Assembly (NCBI RefSeq): GCF_963678635.1
Contig: NC_087063.1
Coordinates: forward strand, 19,532,143-19,596,142
Length of the DNA stretch: 64,000 bases
Origin: Symsagittifera roscoffensis
Lineage: Eukaryota > Xenacoelomorpha > Acoela > Convolutidae
Reading direction: 5' to 3'
The stretch's first letter is position 1, and each line of letters begins with the position of its first letter. Made by a program: the position numbers and the translations under genes. Positions 41,732 to 54,266 of this stretch are shown here, piece after piece. The notes under the pieces are model-generated. The model did no database searches. It saw nothing but the letters and a program-made list of their open reading frames with translations, and was not told the DNA's origin.

Positions 41732-44680
41732 CGCAAAACGAGGGAATTATTCTCTTGGCAGAAAGATCGAATGGCAGAATTTTTGCAATGAATCAGAAGG
41801 AAATTAAATAGTTCTTAAATCTGACTTAATTTTCACTCGTTATCTTCAGATTTTGAATTTTGAATTAATGTCGGATCAATGTGCTCAACTGTCTCGACCA
41901 ACTTTTTTTCAGCTTTTTGACAGAAGTTGATTTTCTTGTATGGGAGGAATCTTCAGAAAAAAATTAGGGCCTAAATGGATGTCGTAAAATCGACGAGTTT
42001 CAGTGAAGTTTCAGTTCTGTTGATGCGATATTGTTGATGACAACTATACAATGAAACAAATGATGTTGCGTCACATTGATAAAATCGAATAAAATCGAAG
42101 CGGAGGAACTTTATTGTTTTTGGGTACAAATTTGCACGGCGGGTATCATTACGTTTTGTTCTAAATTTTGTTCTTTGTTTTGTATTAGCTTCCTTCGTCA
42201 GGTTTGCCTTTTATGCTTATAAAGACCTTAATTGTAACATCTAAATATTGACCTTTTCAAAAAAGTATAATCTTTGTAAAAGTAAAATTTTTGTAAAAGT
42301 ACAATTTTTGATAAACACCGCACGCCGGGTTGCGTATCCGCCAATCCTTCCGCTCAAAAGTATTTGTGGGCAATCTCAATGGGCGGAAAACTAATGTTAT
42401 ATAAAATTAATAAAAACTAATAAAATTGGCAATGGGAAGAGAAAAGTTTTCCGCTTTTTTCAGCGTTTGGGGGGTTTCCGCGTAGCGTAAGGACAAGCGT
42501 ATCGCTTGTAAAAACTCGCTCATAATCTTCCGTAAATTTAGCAAAATTATACTTTTTGTTCCAATCAATGAAAATGGGGAGGAACTTTGAATTCGAACGA
42601 CATTTAAAAACTGTGATTCGAACGACATTTAAAAATTCAAAAAATTCTACCCTTATCGACAAAAACTGGCTGAAAATTTTTGACTTTTAGCAAACAAAGG
42701 GCAAGCAGACTTACATTAGGAGGAAATTTTTTCCTCATTAAGGCGTGAAATTTTTAGTTTACCCCAGTAAAGTCAGTTTTTTAACACCATTCATCAATAA
42801 AGCTGAAACGATTTAGAAAAGTTTTTCGAAGATTTTTTTGTATTTTTTTCTGTAATTCATGCTGTAATTCATTTAACTGTGCTGGTCGAATATTCTTCTA
42901 GTTTTTTTGATTAAATCTTTCAATCAAACCACGCAAAAACAACCAGTCTATTCTGAAAAAAAAATTCTTACGAAATATGCTGAGCCAAGAAATCCAATTT
43001 TTAAAATTTATTCGATGCCTTTCAGGGTTAAATTCATTTTAATGGAAAATTTGCTCAAAACTAGACATGGAAAGATTTTGTCCTATTTCCGTTTTTGGAT
43101 CTCTTTAACTATCCCCCTTTGCAGTAGGAGAAGATTCGTTACAAAGTACAAAGTTCTCTTAAGCTTAACCGTTGAATTAGTTCTACGCAGGTTGGCAATT
43201 CATTACTGGTTAACAAAGGAGGGGAATAATTAAAAAGATCCCCGTTGATTAAACACCGAGTTGATTTTGCGCTTTTGAGGGCTTCAAATTTGTAGGACGC
43301 TCCTCCCTCAGGGATTCGACCCCCTCGCCAACCAAGGTTTCCTCTTTGGTATCCTTTTATGACATTCGTTTTCGGCTGACCAACCCCAAATTTTTCTAAG
43401 GGCGCTTTTAGCGCCAATAAATACTGTTTTTGAAGGGAAGCGCGCGCTGCAAAAACACACTGTTTTGGTCAAAACTTTCCAAAAAAAGCATTAAAACGCG
43501 TTTTTGGCCTTTTTTCATAAATTTTCCTGGGGCGCAAATAGTTACTGTAAAAATACGGGTTTCTATAGTTTTGCTAGGAGCGCTCGTAAAATCAAATCGG
43601 TCAAAGTAAAAAAACGTCGTCAAAAACGTCGACAAAACGTCGACAAAGGTTTAGGGATGTTTTCAATCACATCATGAACTGACTCAGATAACAAAAATAG
43701 TGCAATTAAAAAAAAAATTAAAATATGATTTTCCGAGATACCAGTATTGTTAATAAAAACCAATTTTTTTTGGGTGAATAAAAAGCACTGATTTTTCCTC
43801 AATCCTCATAGTTTTTTGGCATGGGTTTTACTTTCAAAGCATACTGTCTGTTTTCACATCAAATGTTTCTGAATGTGCACTCCCAAGTATAAGGCCGTTC
43901 TTTGTTTCTCAAAATCGATAACCATCGAGACAAGATGCTGTTATATCCGCTCAGAAAGTAAAATTTCCATTTTGATTGAACAACGTTGACCAAAATTACA
44001 CCAGACTGATCTTATCGAGATGAGGAGCTAAATTGCCCGACAGTCGATCAACGAAATAAATTTGTTTTTTTGCCTAGAAAGTTGATTAAATGATTTGATT
44101 GTTAAACAGATTGATTATGATTATTATTTTAAATATTTTCCTTCTTATCGCTGTACCATATGCCATTTTTCATATTTCATGCCTTCTTTCATTTGACTGG
44201 TTCAGTTTGGCGCTCACTGCTGAATAATGAAAAACAAATCGTGAGTTAACAATCACAAGATTGTATTTATTAAACAATTTAGTTTAACAGAAAACGGTTG
44301 CAGGTAAAATATGTTTTCAATTTTAAACTCGCACGACATAAAAATGTTTTTTGCATATCAAAAAAATTCGTCCCAAAAGGCCAGTAGGAAAGCAGATTTG
44401 TTTAGTGAAAACAATTTAATCCGATCAAAAGATTCAGCCACTTTCTTCAATAATTTTAATCATAAAAGTGACTCACATGATATGTTATCCCTTTGCTCAA
44501 TACAGCTTTTAATAAGGAGCCTTCGATGTTGTTTTTGTAGTTGTACCATCTGACAATGAGATCAATGGTTGGTCTCTGGTGGTAGGGTTGTGGTAGGATC
44601 GGTCAGTTCTCTAACTCATGTCAAGTTTGACCGTCTGTAAAAAGTCCCAGTTTTTGAACTGCTCACATGATTTTTGATTA

Positions 44681-45012
44681 TTGTTCCGACTTTCGAAGAA
44701 AACGGAATATATATGCTCGGTGAGGTTTTTTTTCATTCAGTCAAACTTCGCCGATCGAAATGATAGTTTCCAACAAAAAACTTTTATACCCCATTGAAGA
44801 TATCGACTTCCTGAGTTCAAATTTAAAAAAATATATATTTTTTTCTGATTATTTTTTGTAAAGTTCCGGGGATTACAAATTGCCAAATTGGCCATATTCT
44901 TGACTAAATTATGCGCGCTTTGAATAGTTTATCTATAATGCTGAAAGCGTAACGCGAATTATTTGTGCGTGGCGATGTATCCCGCACAACAAAATCGTTC
45001 CAAATTGAATTG
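44681..45012 (+). repeat. Dispersed repeat, unit 3 copy
   Basis: Near-identical to 32594-32925. Confidence 0.6.
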
Positions 45013-45252
45013 AGGCTAGATAATTGGTCATATTAATTTCGTATGATTCAAAACGTTACTTTTTGATGTTGTCCAAAATGTACAGATTTTCAATATTTTC
45101 TTCTCCCAAAAACTATTCGATATGAAGTAAGGGACAGACGGAACTTTCAGGGCTTCGCCCTGATATACGAGCAGTCTTGTATTCAACTAGGTGAACGCTT
45201 TTCACAGGTGGACGTTTTTCACAGGTTGTTTACTTTTTGATAAATATTCCAA

Positions 45253-45391
45253 AATCAAAAAGAAAACAACCTGAAATCAATTTCTGTGAAAAGCGTTAAT
45301 AATCATAATAAATTGCCTAATTTGCAAACAACTTGTTATTATAATTAACGCTTTTCACAGAAATTGATTTTAGGTTGTTTTCTTTTTGATT
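45253..45391. repeat. Long hairpin, unit 3
   Basis: Same inverted repeat as in units 1 and 2. Confidence 0.8.
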
Positions 45392-45406
45392 GTTGAATAA
45401 CTTTGG

Positions 45407-45806
45407 GATCTACTTAACAATCTCCACCTCTTTCAAGAAGGGGGAGATTGTTAAGTAGATCAAAATGGTCAGTAGTATTGTCCTGAGTCCTAATCAGTAG
45501 TATCGAGTCCTGGATCCTAAGGGGGGTCCCTCCTAAGGGGGGGTCCTAACGTAAAGCAAAATCCTGGGAAAGGGGTCCTTAGTTTTTTGGAGGACTCCTA
45601 CCCTAGTATTTTGTAAATGAACGCAAGTTCCCACCCCTAAAGTAAAAGACCCCTCCTTAGGATCTTGTTAAGCTGAGCTTAACAACCGAGACCCGATAAA
45701 ATAATTCCTTTTAACTCCCTTTAAAGCGGTCCCCTTTCTCGCGATAATGAAAGTTAATTGTCCTAATTCCTGAACTTTTCTTTTTCGTCCTAGCTTCATG
45801 TGGATA
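45407..45806 (+). repeat. Stem-loop with PPT/LTR-like start, unit 3
   Basis: Same 19-bp stem (45407-45425 and 45443-45461) and following LTR-like stretch as in unit 1. Confidence 0.35.
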
Positions 45807-46584
45807 TCATTTCCTGGCTTTTTTTCTTTTTTTCGAAGATTTGTCATGCTAATAAAAGTTTGTTATTAAAACTCAACCAAAGGATTTCACACATTTGTTT
45901 GTACAAACACTTGATTTGCGTCAACTAGTTTATTTGCCTGAAGCTATTTATGTTAAAACTGTGATTGAGCCCAATACGAACATTTTATTAGTGGTAAATT
46001 GGTAAGAGCCAAACAAGTTTAAGCCGAAGTATAAAAAGCACGAGCAGTAAAAATCATCTCAAAATGTTTGTTTCCGAATTTAGTGTTTATTGTTTTGGTT
46101 TTCTTTGCGCTGTTTCATAGACGGTCTTCGTCTGAAGCTTCCGATAAAATAAATGGGTTATTTACAGGGGGACATTCACGGGCTCGGCTTCTAGAAGCTT
46201 CTTCTTCTCGCAGTTCTGTTTCGGAGTAGTGCCGCTGTAAAAATCCCCAATCCGGAAGTTGAAATTCGGGCGAGCTGTTATCAGTTTCATTGTATGAGTT
46301 GGTGTCCATGTAAATGTCTTCTTGAAATTCATTTTCTTTGGCGGCTTTATGGCCAAAGAGCACTTTCAAAATCCCGTCGAAAAGGAGAAAAAGTTTTGAG
46401 TCAGTTGGTGATAATAAAAGTTTGTTTTGTTGCACTGTCATATTTGTGTGACCTTTCGAAACTATATTATAGTTGTACACTATCATTGTTTTCCCAGTGA
46501 ATAATGTGTCCCTGAAGGTTTGTTGGACGAGTTCTTGCTGTGCACTCCGTTTTATTTCTCTGGCACTCAATTTTTGAGTGTCTT

Positions 46585-46936
46585 CTAAACAGAGCCAAAA
46601 TTATTATTCTTTCCTACAAGGCAGGGGATAGTTTCATTTCACTTCAGTAACTCAAATTATACCAAGCAAATTAATTTTACCAAAAAAGAGCAGAAGACTC
46701 TAAATTATGATTAAAAACAAGAAAAAATATGAAAAGAGAAAAAATATGTTTTCAGATAAATTAACGTTTAGGCAACATTGTATGATGTTGCCTAAGTTAG
46801 CTAAATGCCCATAGTTTATTGCAACAAATTAATGGAGGGAGGGAGGATGGTGGTGGTGGTGATGGTGGTGATTTTTTTTCTCTAAAAAGATAGGAATGGG
46901 GGTGGAAGGGTGGCCTAAATTGGAATATTTACTTAC
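46585..46936 (-). other. Likely intron in Polinton polB (352 bp)
   Basis: Donor GTAAGT at 46936-46931 follows the palm exon; acceptor CTGTTTAG precedes the C-terminal exon at 46584. Joining keeps phase and the polymerase family pattern. The interior is AT-rich with a GGT microsatellite (~46845-46870) and a small hairpin (TTAGGCAACAT arms, ~46769-46796). Confidence 0.6.
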
Positions 46937-49476
46937 TATTTAGGACGACCGAATATAGTTTCGGTTTTAGGGCGATGGATTCTCTGATCGCCTTCCCACC
47001 AGTCTTGTCTTTGATTTTTAGCACAAATTTCTTGTTGGTATCGTCGAACAAGAAATGGTTCACACCATAATTTGAAAAGTCGAAATCAGCTTTTATTTTC
47101 TCCAAGTCTCGGTAAACGTTGTCAGTTTTTATGGTATAAATAAAACTATCCGTGTCGTAGTAAAAAAATTCCAAGTTTAGATTAGGTTTCATTTTTTGAG
47201 CATGAAACTGGAACATGAAACGTTTGGCGAGGTCTAGGATGGTCGCATCAACTATCATAGGTTTGTCTCATAATATTTTTGTTACTGAAAAGCTGATTGT
47301 GGCTTATTGATCGTCAAGGATTTGAAAGCTCTTCATTGAGCTCAGAGCTGTTTTTTGAAGAAATTCTCTCTCATTCCTTACAATCTCCAGCTTCTTTCTT
47401 CCTAACTTAGACTCCATTGAACAATTGGAATTTATTTACCGAAGTTTTTCGTACGCAGGTGTTGACGTCCACAAAGGATGTCATCCAGTGACTTTGGTGG
47501 AACTGAAGAACTTTTACAAAGTGAGTTATTTTCATTCCCAGCTCGTGGTACAACTTTAGGGTAAGGTAATTCAAAACATAACCTACTTTGGAATGCAAGA
47601 TCTGCAGAAGCTTTGGCACTTTTGGCAGTATGGTGATTCCCAATTTTCCCAACAAGTCGACTTGCTCGTTGCTCATTGCACCGATGTCCACTACTTCACG
47701 AGAGGGGACAAGAGGGTAATCAGCAAAGAAGTCATGAAGCTCTTCGGATATGGTCAAATTGACTTCAAGTGTATAACCCCACTCAGAGGTTTCGCTGGTG
47801 AGCAGTATGTCTGCCAGACTTTTTTCAATTTTTGAAAAAACCTTCAATGGCAAAGGGCAGTGTTTCATTATCCCCCGTACAAATTGTTTGCTTCAATATT
47901 GAGGATGTAGCTTGACGATTCTGAGGGCGAAAAAATGTCAAGAAATTAATTGTTTGCTTTGTAAAATCGGCGCGCGTAAACCGACGACATGCCTCCTCGT
48001 ATCATTTGCTGCACAAGGTCCAGATGTTCACGATCCGTTAAGAGTTTCAGGTCGGGCTTACAAACTTTTAGAAAGGCGTCCCCGGAAAGGTTACTTGGTT
48101 ACTTGCCGTGAAGCAACAGGCGCAATCCAGCCCGTAATTTTGTTAGCAAACTTCACGAAAAGCTTCGAAAACGGAAGCAAGCAATAGCACATCTGTAGTC
48201 AAGTACAACTCGTGGTAATCACCAAGTGAGCCACACTTCAGTTCGGTGAAAACATTTAGGGCTTGATTGTACTTGCTTCTTGAAAGGCTCACATCCCCTC
48301 CTGTAAGACTATTTTTCCACATTGCTCGCGGGGGAAGGCGAGTTTGTCGGATTTTTTCGAATGAGTTGAAGTATGAGTAGGGGTAATGCCCTTTCTGTTT
48401 CAACATACTGACTTTTTCAGGTGAGTGGCCGAGTTTTTCAAAATAGTTCTCCAGCAGAAAAAACTTTTCGTTGGGCAACTTATCGACAAGTTTTACCAAC
48501 GGTGCTAGCATGAACCTACACGAATCTATGAATCTCAGATTTTTGTAGAGTTTTTTGATTTTTCCGTTTTTGTCCGCGTACGTTTTTATATATATTGAGA
48601 TTGTCAAGGGTATGTATTTTTCTTCAGATGCGGGTTTTACAGAAAAAGTGTTTTCCGAATCGCTTTTGCCAGCGCTTTGATTATAAAGTGTAAATCATAA
48701 TTTGAAAAATTAGGAGCTACCACTGGAATGTAATTTGTTGTATTTCTGTTAACGTTACACTCGTTGTTTGCCCAACCCTGGAATTTGTTGGTGTAATGGC
48801 AATGATCAAGTACCACTTAATCATTGTCGAAAAAATCGTTCTCGCATATCCAACAAATTGTGGCATCTTCCCGTTCCTGGTCTGTTATACCGGTGAAAGT
48901 ATAATATTTCCTTTTTTCTACGTAGGTTTGTCTCGCTAACGATTCAAGGGAGCTAATTAGCTCTTCCATCAAATTCGGTCCTTTTTTAAGCTCAAACTTT
49001 AACAGGTCTTTTTTCCCATATTCGATTACTGCTAATGCGTAGCCGCACGATTGATGGATTTCATTTGTTTGCGTGCTAGATTTTTGCGGATCAGGTTGCG
49101 GTCCGTATACTGGTAAGAGGAGTGACTCCAAATCAAAGTAGATTACTCTGGGTACCTACCAACGAGCTGTTAAGTTTTTGAACTTGTGGTAATCTTTTCC
49201 CGGCTTGGGCATTGTTTTAATGATATCTTCGTCTTAGTAGCACAGTTCTTGATGTTTCTCAGAGTTTCGAATGAAGCGCATGTGTGGAAACATTTGCGGT
49301 AAAACTCAGAGTGAAATCGGTGCACTTTGTGCCGCACGTACTCGACTAGTTTCTGGAGATTACTTATCGACACATAGTGATATTTTGATCCATCTGTGAG
49401 CAGCAAGAAGTCCACAACCAGGCTAGTAGTGAATCTGCTCGATACTCTTATGGACAACAATTAGCCATCGTTGTAC

Positions 49477-49597
49477 CTAAACAGAAAAATATTTTTTATA
49501 CCTAGGTTTGGAATGAAATATAAAGGGTGTTTGAATAGGTGAAGAATATTAATGAGGGAATTTTAAAATTTTTAAAGGGCAAATAGAAGTTGCTTAC
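49477..49597 (-). other. Likely intron in Polinton polB (121 bp)
   Basis: Donor GTAAGC at 49597-49592 and acceptor TCTGTTTAG ending at 49477. Joining links the INVF-encoding end of one exon to the next block of the polymerase N-terminal region in phase. Confidence 0.55.
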
Positions 49598-51283
49598 CGG
49601 AAGACGTTGATTTGACAATTGTTCAGCTTTTCAAATCTGTCTATATCCATCAGACCCATTGGTATTTCGTCTTTCCCCTTCAGTTTCACAATACCTTCAT
49701 TGTCGAGACCGTAGGTTGAGACTTTGTTTTTCTCCAGCCACCGCCTAGATGTGGGGTAGAGTGCCGGCTCATTCACATTGTGATATGCGGCAACAATGCA
49801 GTAGAGAAAGCAGTGGTCATCATCTTTAGTGTTGATATTTGTGAGCAGAGTAGAAGCTGCGCTGAGTGCATCAGGTAATTCGAGGTAGGATCCTGCTCTT
49901 ATTAGTGAGAAGGCTGCGAAACTGATTTGAAATTTTTCAATTCTGTCAATAATTTATCCGCTACCATGAGAAGAGAACGATCAGTTCCAAGAATTGATCC
50001 CCCTCGAAGTACACTGTCAATGTCTTAGTGTTCAGAAACAGCATGGTCCTTTTGACGTTTCTACTGTCCCCGTCTTGCACAGTGGGAATTTTGATCATTC
50101 CCACTTCCAAGTGGATTTGCAACTTGTTAGGACCCTCTTTGACCCTGTCCAGTATGCGAGCATCTATTTCCTCCTTATTTTGCATCATGACTTGAAGCAA
50201 ATCCATTTTGTTTTTCACCAACTTTGAGATCGTATCGATGCAGTTTATCTCTGAACGCGCTTTCCGTTGGGGCAGCGGAAGACGTCGTCTCAATGCCGTC
50301 CCAAACTGGCAATGCGTGCTTCTTCAGCAAATATTGTCCATAGCTTTGATGCCAATAGATACAATGACTTCTGGAAGTCTTGTAATGTACCATCTCGACG
50401 TGCTCTCGGGCTTCCGATAAACTCTTGAATGATTCTCATCGCAAACAGTTTGAGGAGGAGGAGGGGGAGGAAGGATCTTGTGAACTTTTTGCTCATGTCA
50501 TCTCAGTTCGTTTTAGAGCTCAGTATTTTTCCGCGCTGCTGGCAAGGAACAGGTGTCGCGATAGAAGCAGAGTTCGGCATTATTTGTTGAAGTCACTGAC
50601 GTAATTTAGGAAAGTTTTAAGATTGAAGTAAAACTGGTTATGAAAAAGCAAAAGCAAGAAGTGACTAGGACAAAAAATTTTTTGGGTAAGGGCAAGTAGA
50701 AGCCTTTACCGAGAGTTATACTACGCCGTGAACTTGACAATAAGGACTTTCCTTTCCAAAAACAATGTTTAGTACAGTTTTAAGCTCTGCATGTCTCGTC
50801 ACTCTGTTCAAGTGCAAAGATTTTGTATCTTAAAAATTGATTCATTTACAGCCTCAAGCTTTTGCTGTTAGTTTTAAGGGGTAGCAATAAATTTTTTAAT
50901 GTTTGGCGACTTTTAGGGGACTGGTTTAGATTTTCAATCAACATTGCAGCACTAAATTACAAAATTTAAAAGTAGAAGGATTCAGATTGAGCCTAAAAGT
51001 TTTCTGACTATCTTTAACTTTCAAACTGTAATTTCCTAATGATTTCGAGCCTACTTCTTGGTTTGCTTGAATAGGTATAATAAAAAGTAGAAATATGAGA
51101 TAAAATTGTTCAGAAAATAAAGCCCTCAACTATATATTTAAGATGAAATAAAAAAGTAAACTTAAAAAATGAAAATTCTGCAAATAAGATACCTTGTTAG
51201 TTGCCGATGCATGATAAGCATAGATTGTCCTTTGAATGAGTAAAAGATATCGGAATCAAAGTTTCCTTCATGTGAATCTTGTC

Positions 51284-51376
51284 CTTCGAAATATTAAGGC
51301 ATGGCCATTTGGTTTATGGGGCAATAGCTAACCCGGCGTTGCTCGTCGCTACGCTCCTCGGGAACGCCTCCCGTTC
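51284..51376 (-). repeat. Inverted repeat arm A
   Basis: On the minus strand this reads GGCGTTCCCGAG...GACGAGCAAC...TTAGCTATTGCCC...ACCAAATGGCCATG, matching 54703-54800 on the plus strand with moderate divergence. It is noticeably richer in CG than its surroundings. Confidence 0.7.
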
Positions 51377-52121
51377 TGTAAATTCAAGTGAATTTTTTTT
51401 TCAAAATTAAAGAAAACCTCGAACTTATTATGTTGTGAAAAAAAGAAAAGTAACTTTTAAAAAATGTCTTTAAAATCTATAAAAAAAACCAGTAAGTTTT
51501 ATAGGATCTCAAGCACAGTCCTACTGGTCGTGTTTGAACCTTGAAAAATATAATTTTTAAACTTTTTTCCTTCATTTTTAGCCAAATTATTCGTTCTCAT
51601 TTTAAATTCAAGTGAATGTGGTATGAAACTTTTAGGAGCTATCTGATACCTAATTAGGACAAGTGTAGAAAGTAAAAAACAATTATAGCCCAACCAATGA
51701 GAGTAGACGCTTAAAAAGTCTCCAAATCCAATGAAATTACCCTCAATCAATTTGACATGATTTTATGGGCAGGGTTAAGAGTATTGTTCAATTTTCGAAA
51801 ACAAACATAAATTTTCATTTTTTCTCATTTTTTACCAAAAAATTGTCAGTTTTACACCCAAAAAAGGTATATAAACGTAATATAAAGCAGAGTTATGGCT
51901 TAAAACACTTACTGTTATTATGCGTAAGACCTGGCTATCCCCACCGGGCACAAAGTATAGAGAGAGAGCAGAGAATGTTTGATAAAAAAGCCAATAAATA
52001 TGGTTGAACTGCCAACAAGAAAATGTTGGAACCTTCCATGTTTTTCTTTCTTTTGAAAAGAAAGCAATATCCCGAAAAGGATATTCCAAATGGGGTTCAC
52101 TAATGAGCAAGTGAATTCATC

Positions 52122-52138
52122 GCTCTCTCTCTCTCTCC
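52122..52138. repeat. CT microsatellite
   Basis: Short (CT)n tract; a related GA-rich patch lies at ~52925-52945. Confidence 0.8.
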
Positions 52139-52395
52139 CATTCTTTCTCAAACAACAATTTTAGCGAAAAATTATTCTCGATTTATGATTTTTTCTAGTT
52201 TTTCAAGTTTTTCTCTAACATTTTGCTGAAAAATTTACAGGGCAAACTTGAATTTATCTATTAAGCAAAAAAAACTGGGACAAAAAATTTACACACGGTA
52301 ATCTTAATACAGCTTAAAAACCAAATCAAACAAAAATGAAAATATAAAACTTTGGAATAATATTTGAAACAAAGAAAAGTTTTTTGTTTAATTTA

Positions 52396-53010
52396 TTAGA
52401 ACTCTCGAAACTGTAGTTTTCTTTTTTTTGGTGCATAGCACGCTGCATTTGGAGGGGTGCCTTGAATGCGATCTGGGGCCACTAGATCAATTTTCTCCGC
52501 ACTCGATGAAACCCGAGCATCCGAATAGGAAGTTGATTGTTCTGGAGTTGAAACTGCTCCCCTAACAAACGACTCGGGAGATATTGCTGTTGGAATATCC
52601 CAGTACTCTTCGCGCTCTGCATAATCACGAATACATCCATCCTGATTTTCATACAACGGCATTGACTCGCAGTCATACGCGAAGAGAATTTTTCTGGGAG
52701 ACTGCTCGAGCGAGGTTGTGTCGTTTATCTCAGTCTTTTCTAATGCCGGATAGCTCTCGTGAATAGTGCCACTCTCGTACATTAGTTTTTGATTCTGTCG
52801 AAGTAGATCGATGTGATCAAGGAGGTAGTTCAATAGTATGTTATGACTTTTTGTAGTCCATTCCTCGTTTTGATTCCCGTAGTTTTTTCGGGGAGCCAAG
52901 TCATTGAACGGACTTGCTATAGACGGAGAGACTCTCTCTTTCTGTTGATGGATGACTGCAATCGACTCTCTCGATAATGTTTGGTAAATAATTGTTCTTC
53001 TCGATCAGAC
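52396..53010 (-). CDS. Uncharacterised ORF with C-terminal nuclear localisation motif
   Basis: The frame is open from about 53010 to a stop at 52396 and contains no ATG until residue positions equivalent to 52782. It may be the last exon of a spliced gene or a truncated one. The ATG-led part would be about 128 aa. It is polar, Ser/Glu/Tyr-rich, with no membrane segment, and ends in CYAPKKRKLQFREF, where PKKRK is a classical nuclear localisation motif. It lies between the polymerase and the structural genes of the Polinton. Family not recognised. Confidence 0.4.
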
Positions 53011-53656
53011 ACCGATATTATTTGTAAAGCACTTGAAGATGTTTTAAGTTTTGTTAAAATAAAATGACTGAACTACCGGAATGAAATTGAGAGAATGAAA
53101 AGTATGAAAAGTTTATTAATGAGAATGAGATCAAGAAAGTGGTGGCATGGTTTAATTAGGTCAACGCTAATAACTTTTTAGGCGAAGCTATCAAATTTTG
53201 TTCATTCTCTTACGCATGACGCCTGAGGTCATGTTAAGAAAGAATGTGAAAATCCGATTTTTTTTTAGATTTATGTAATATCATTTTTATAGTAGCTACG
53301 AGCGAAAGCACTTCAGTTCAAGTTTCCATGATAGTTTGCCAGACATTCTTTGTCATGCTGTTAAAGATTCATTAACATGGTTCATAGCAGTCATTCATTT
53401 AACCGTCACAAAAAAAATACTAGAAGATTTTTAGAGTATAGTCGGGGGAAAAGTAACTAAATACCCATTTAAATAATGGTTTATCGCTAAAAATTTTATA
53501 TCCTTGCTGAATAAGTTTTATCATTATGGCTTGAGGAGCTCGTAAAAATTATCACCTAAATTTTTACTTTGGGAGCGCATGATCTGTCTCGTATACTGTG
53601 ATCAGTCATTCTTCAACGTTCCACACTAAAAACCAGTTGGTTGTTATTCATTTATA

Positions 53657-54181
53657 GTGTACGCTTCTCTTGAAACGGATGTTGACTATTTCGATGATCT
53701 TCCGGATATATCTTCGAATGATAAACGTTTAATTAGAGTCGGTGCAACAACATTCTCGCAGACCGGTACTTATATAACTATCAAATTGTACAAAAAAGAC
53801 GAAGAGGCAACTTTCAAGTATCGACAAGCAATAACTTTGTCAACTGGTGAATTCGAGTCCTTGGCGGACAATTATACAAAAATCCAAAAATTGACGAAAG
53901 GAAAAAATTGCGACCTGACTGAAAAAAGCAAAACAAATCTAAAAAATCTTCATGCTCGGAAAAGGAATGCAAAAGTGAAAACGATGTCGGGTTCTCTAAC
54001 ATTAATAACTCGTTATTCTTTTGTCAAAGCAATGGTTGAAGCAGTGTATGAGCAATCCTTTGATTATTCCAAACAATTCCATAAAGAAATTACAAATGTT
54101 TCATCCCGAATCATGAACCCAACTTCTCAGGCTTCGCTTCAAAAGAAAATTTTGCAGTATCCTCCCATTCGAAAAAATTAG
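53657..54181 (+). CDS. Lysine-rich ORF, possibly PC4-like ssDNA-binding
   Basis: A 174-codon frame that begins immediately after TTCATTTATAG, a plausible splice acceptor. The first codon is GTG or lies within an exon, and no ATG starts it. Residues ~25-75 show short beta-strand-like blocks then ITLSTGEFESL, reminiscent of the PC4/p15 single-stranded DNA-binding fold, where a similar ITL-x-x-x-(E/Q)-(W/F)-x-x-L segment ends the domain. The C-terminal half is basic and helical. It is on the plus strand, opposite most Polinton genes. The PC4 comparison is by eye only. Confidence 0.35.
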   Translation: MYASLETDVDYFDDLPDISSNDKRLIRVGATTFSQTGTYITIKLYKKDEEATFKYRQAITLSTGEFESLADNYTKIQKLTKGKNCDLTEKSKTNLKNLHARKRNAKVKTMSGSLTLITRYSFVKAMVEAVYEQSFDYSKQFHKEITNVSSRIMNPTSQASLQKKILQYPPIRKN

Positions 54182-54266
54182 GTTTTTGCAATCATTCGAT
54201 TGAACACGAAAAACCTTATCATGTGCTGGTCGAAATTACAAAAAGTCTACCAATTTACTAAACAAG

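Larger units (their letters stand above)
40357..46058. repeat. Tandem unit, copy 3, 3'-truncated
   Basis: Starts at ACATCTGTCAAATTTAG and follows copy 2 closely until AAATCATC at 46058, then departs. The last ~345 bases of the unit, including the TTCGACCC array, are missing. A small internal rearrangement occurs at about 42850, where a short direct repeat replaces ~10 bases. Confidence 0.95.
46115..50400 (-). pseudogene. polB: Protein-primed DNA polymerase B of the Polinton, with two likely introns
   Basis: Read right to left: an N-terminal block with the DDDHCFLYCIVAAYH signature (~49800); a Cys/His region with DHCHY and NECN (~48730-48790); an exonuclease segment ending GDYHELYLTTDVLLLASVF (~48160-48230); palm motif A ANNLYG (~47890); the fingers region (47270-47410); motif C YYDTDSF (~47160); and a C-terminal exon (46584-46115) whose reading continues the family pattern (SKGH...QNKLLLSPTDSK). 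The gene should replicate the element by protein priming. Several stops and frame changes, for example at ~49455, 48815, 47905 and 47405, show it is broken. Two gaps have good splice signals in phase (46585-46936, 49477-49597). The N-terminal limit is uncertain; frame changes are dense at 49960-50500. Confidence 0.8.
50500..52395. other. Non-coding stretch inside the Polinton
   Basis: No recognisable gene. It holds one arm of an inverted repeat (51284-51376) and AT-rich filler. Confidence 0.4.
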
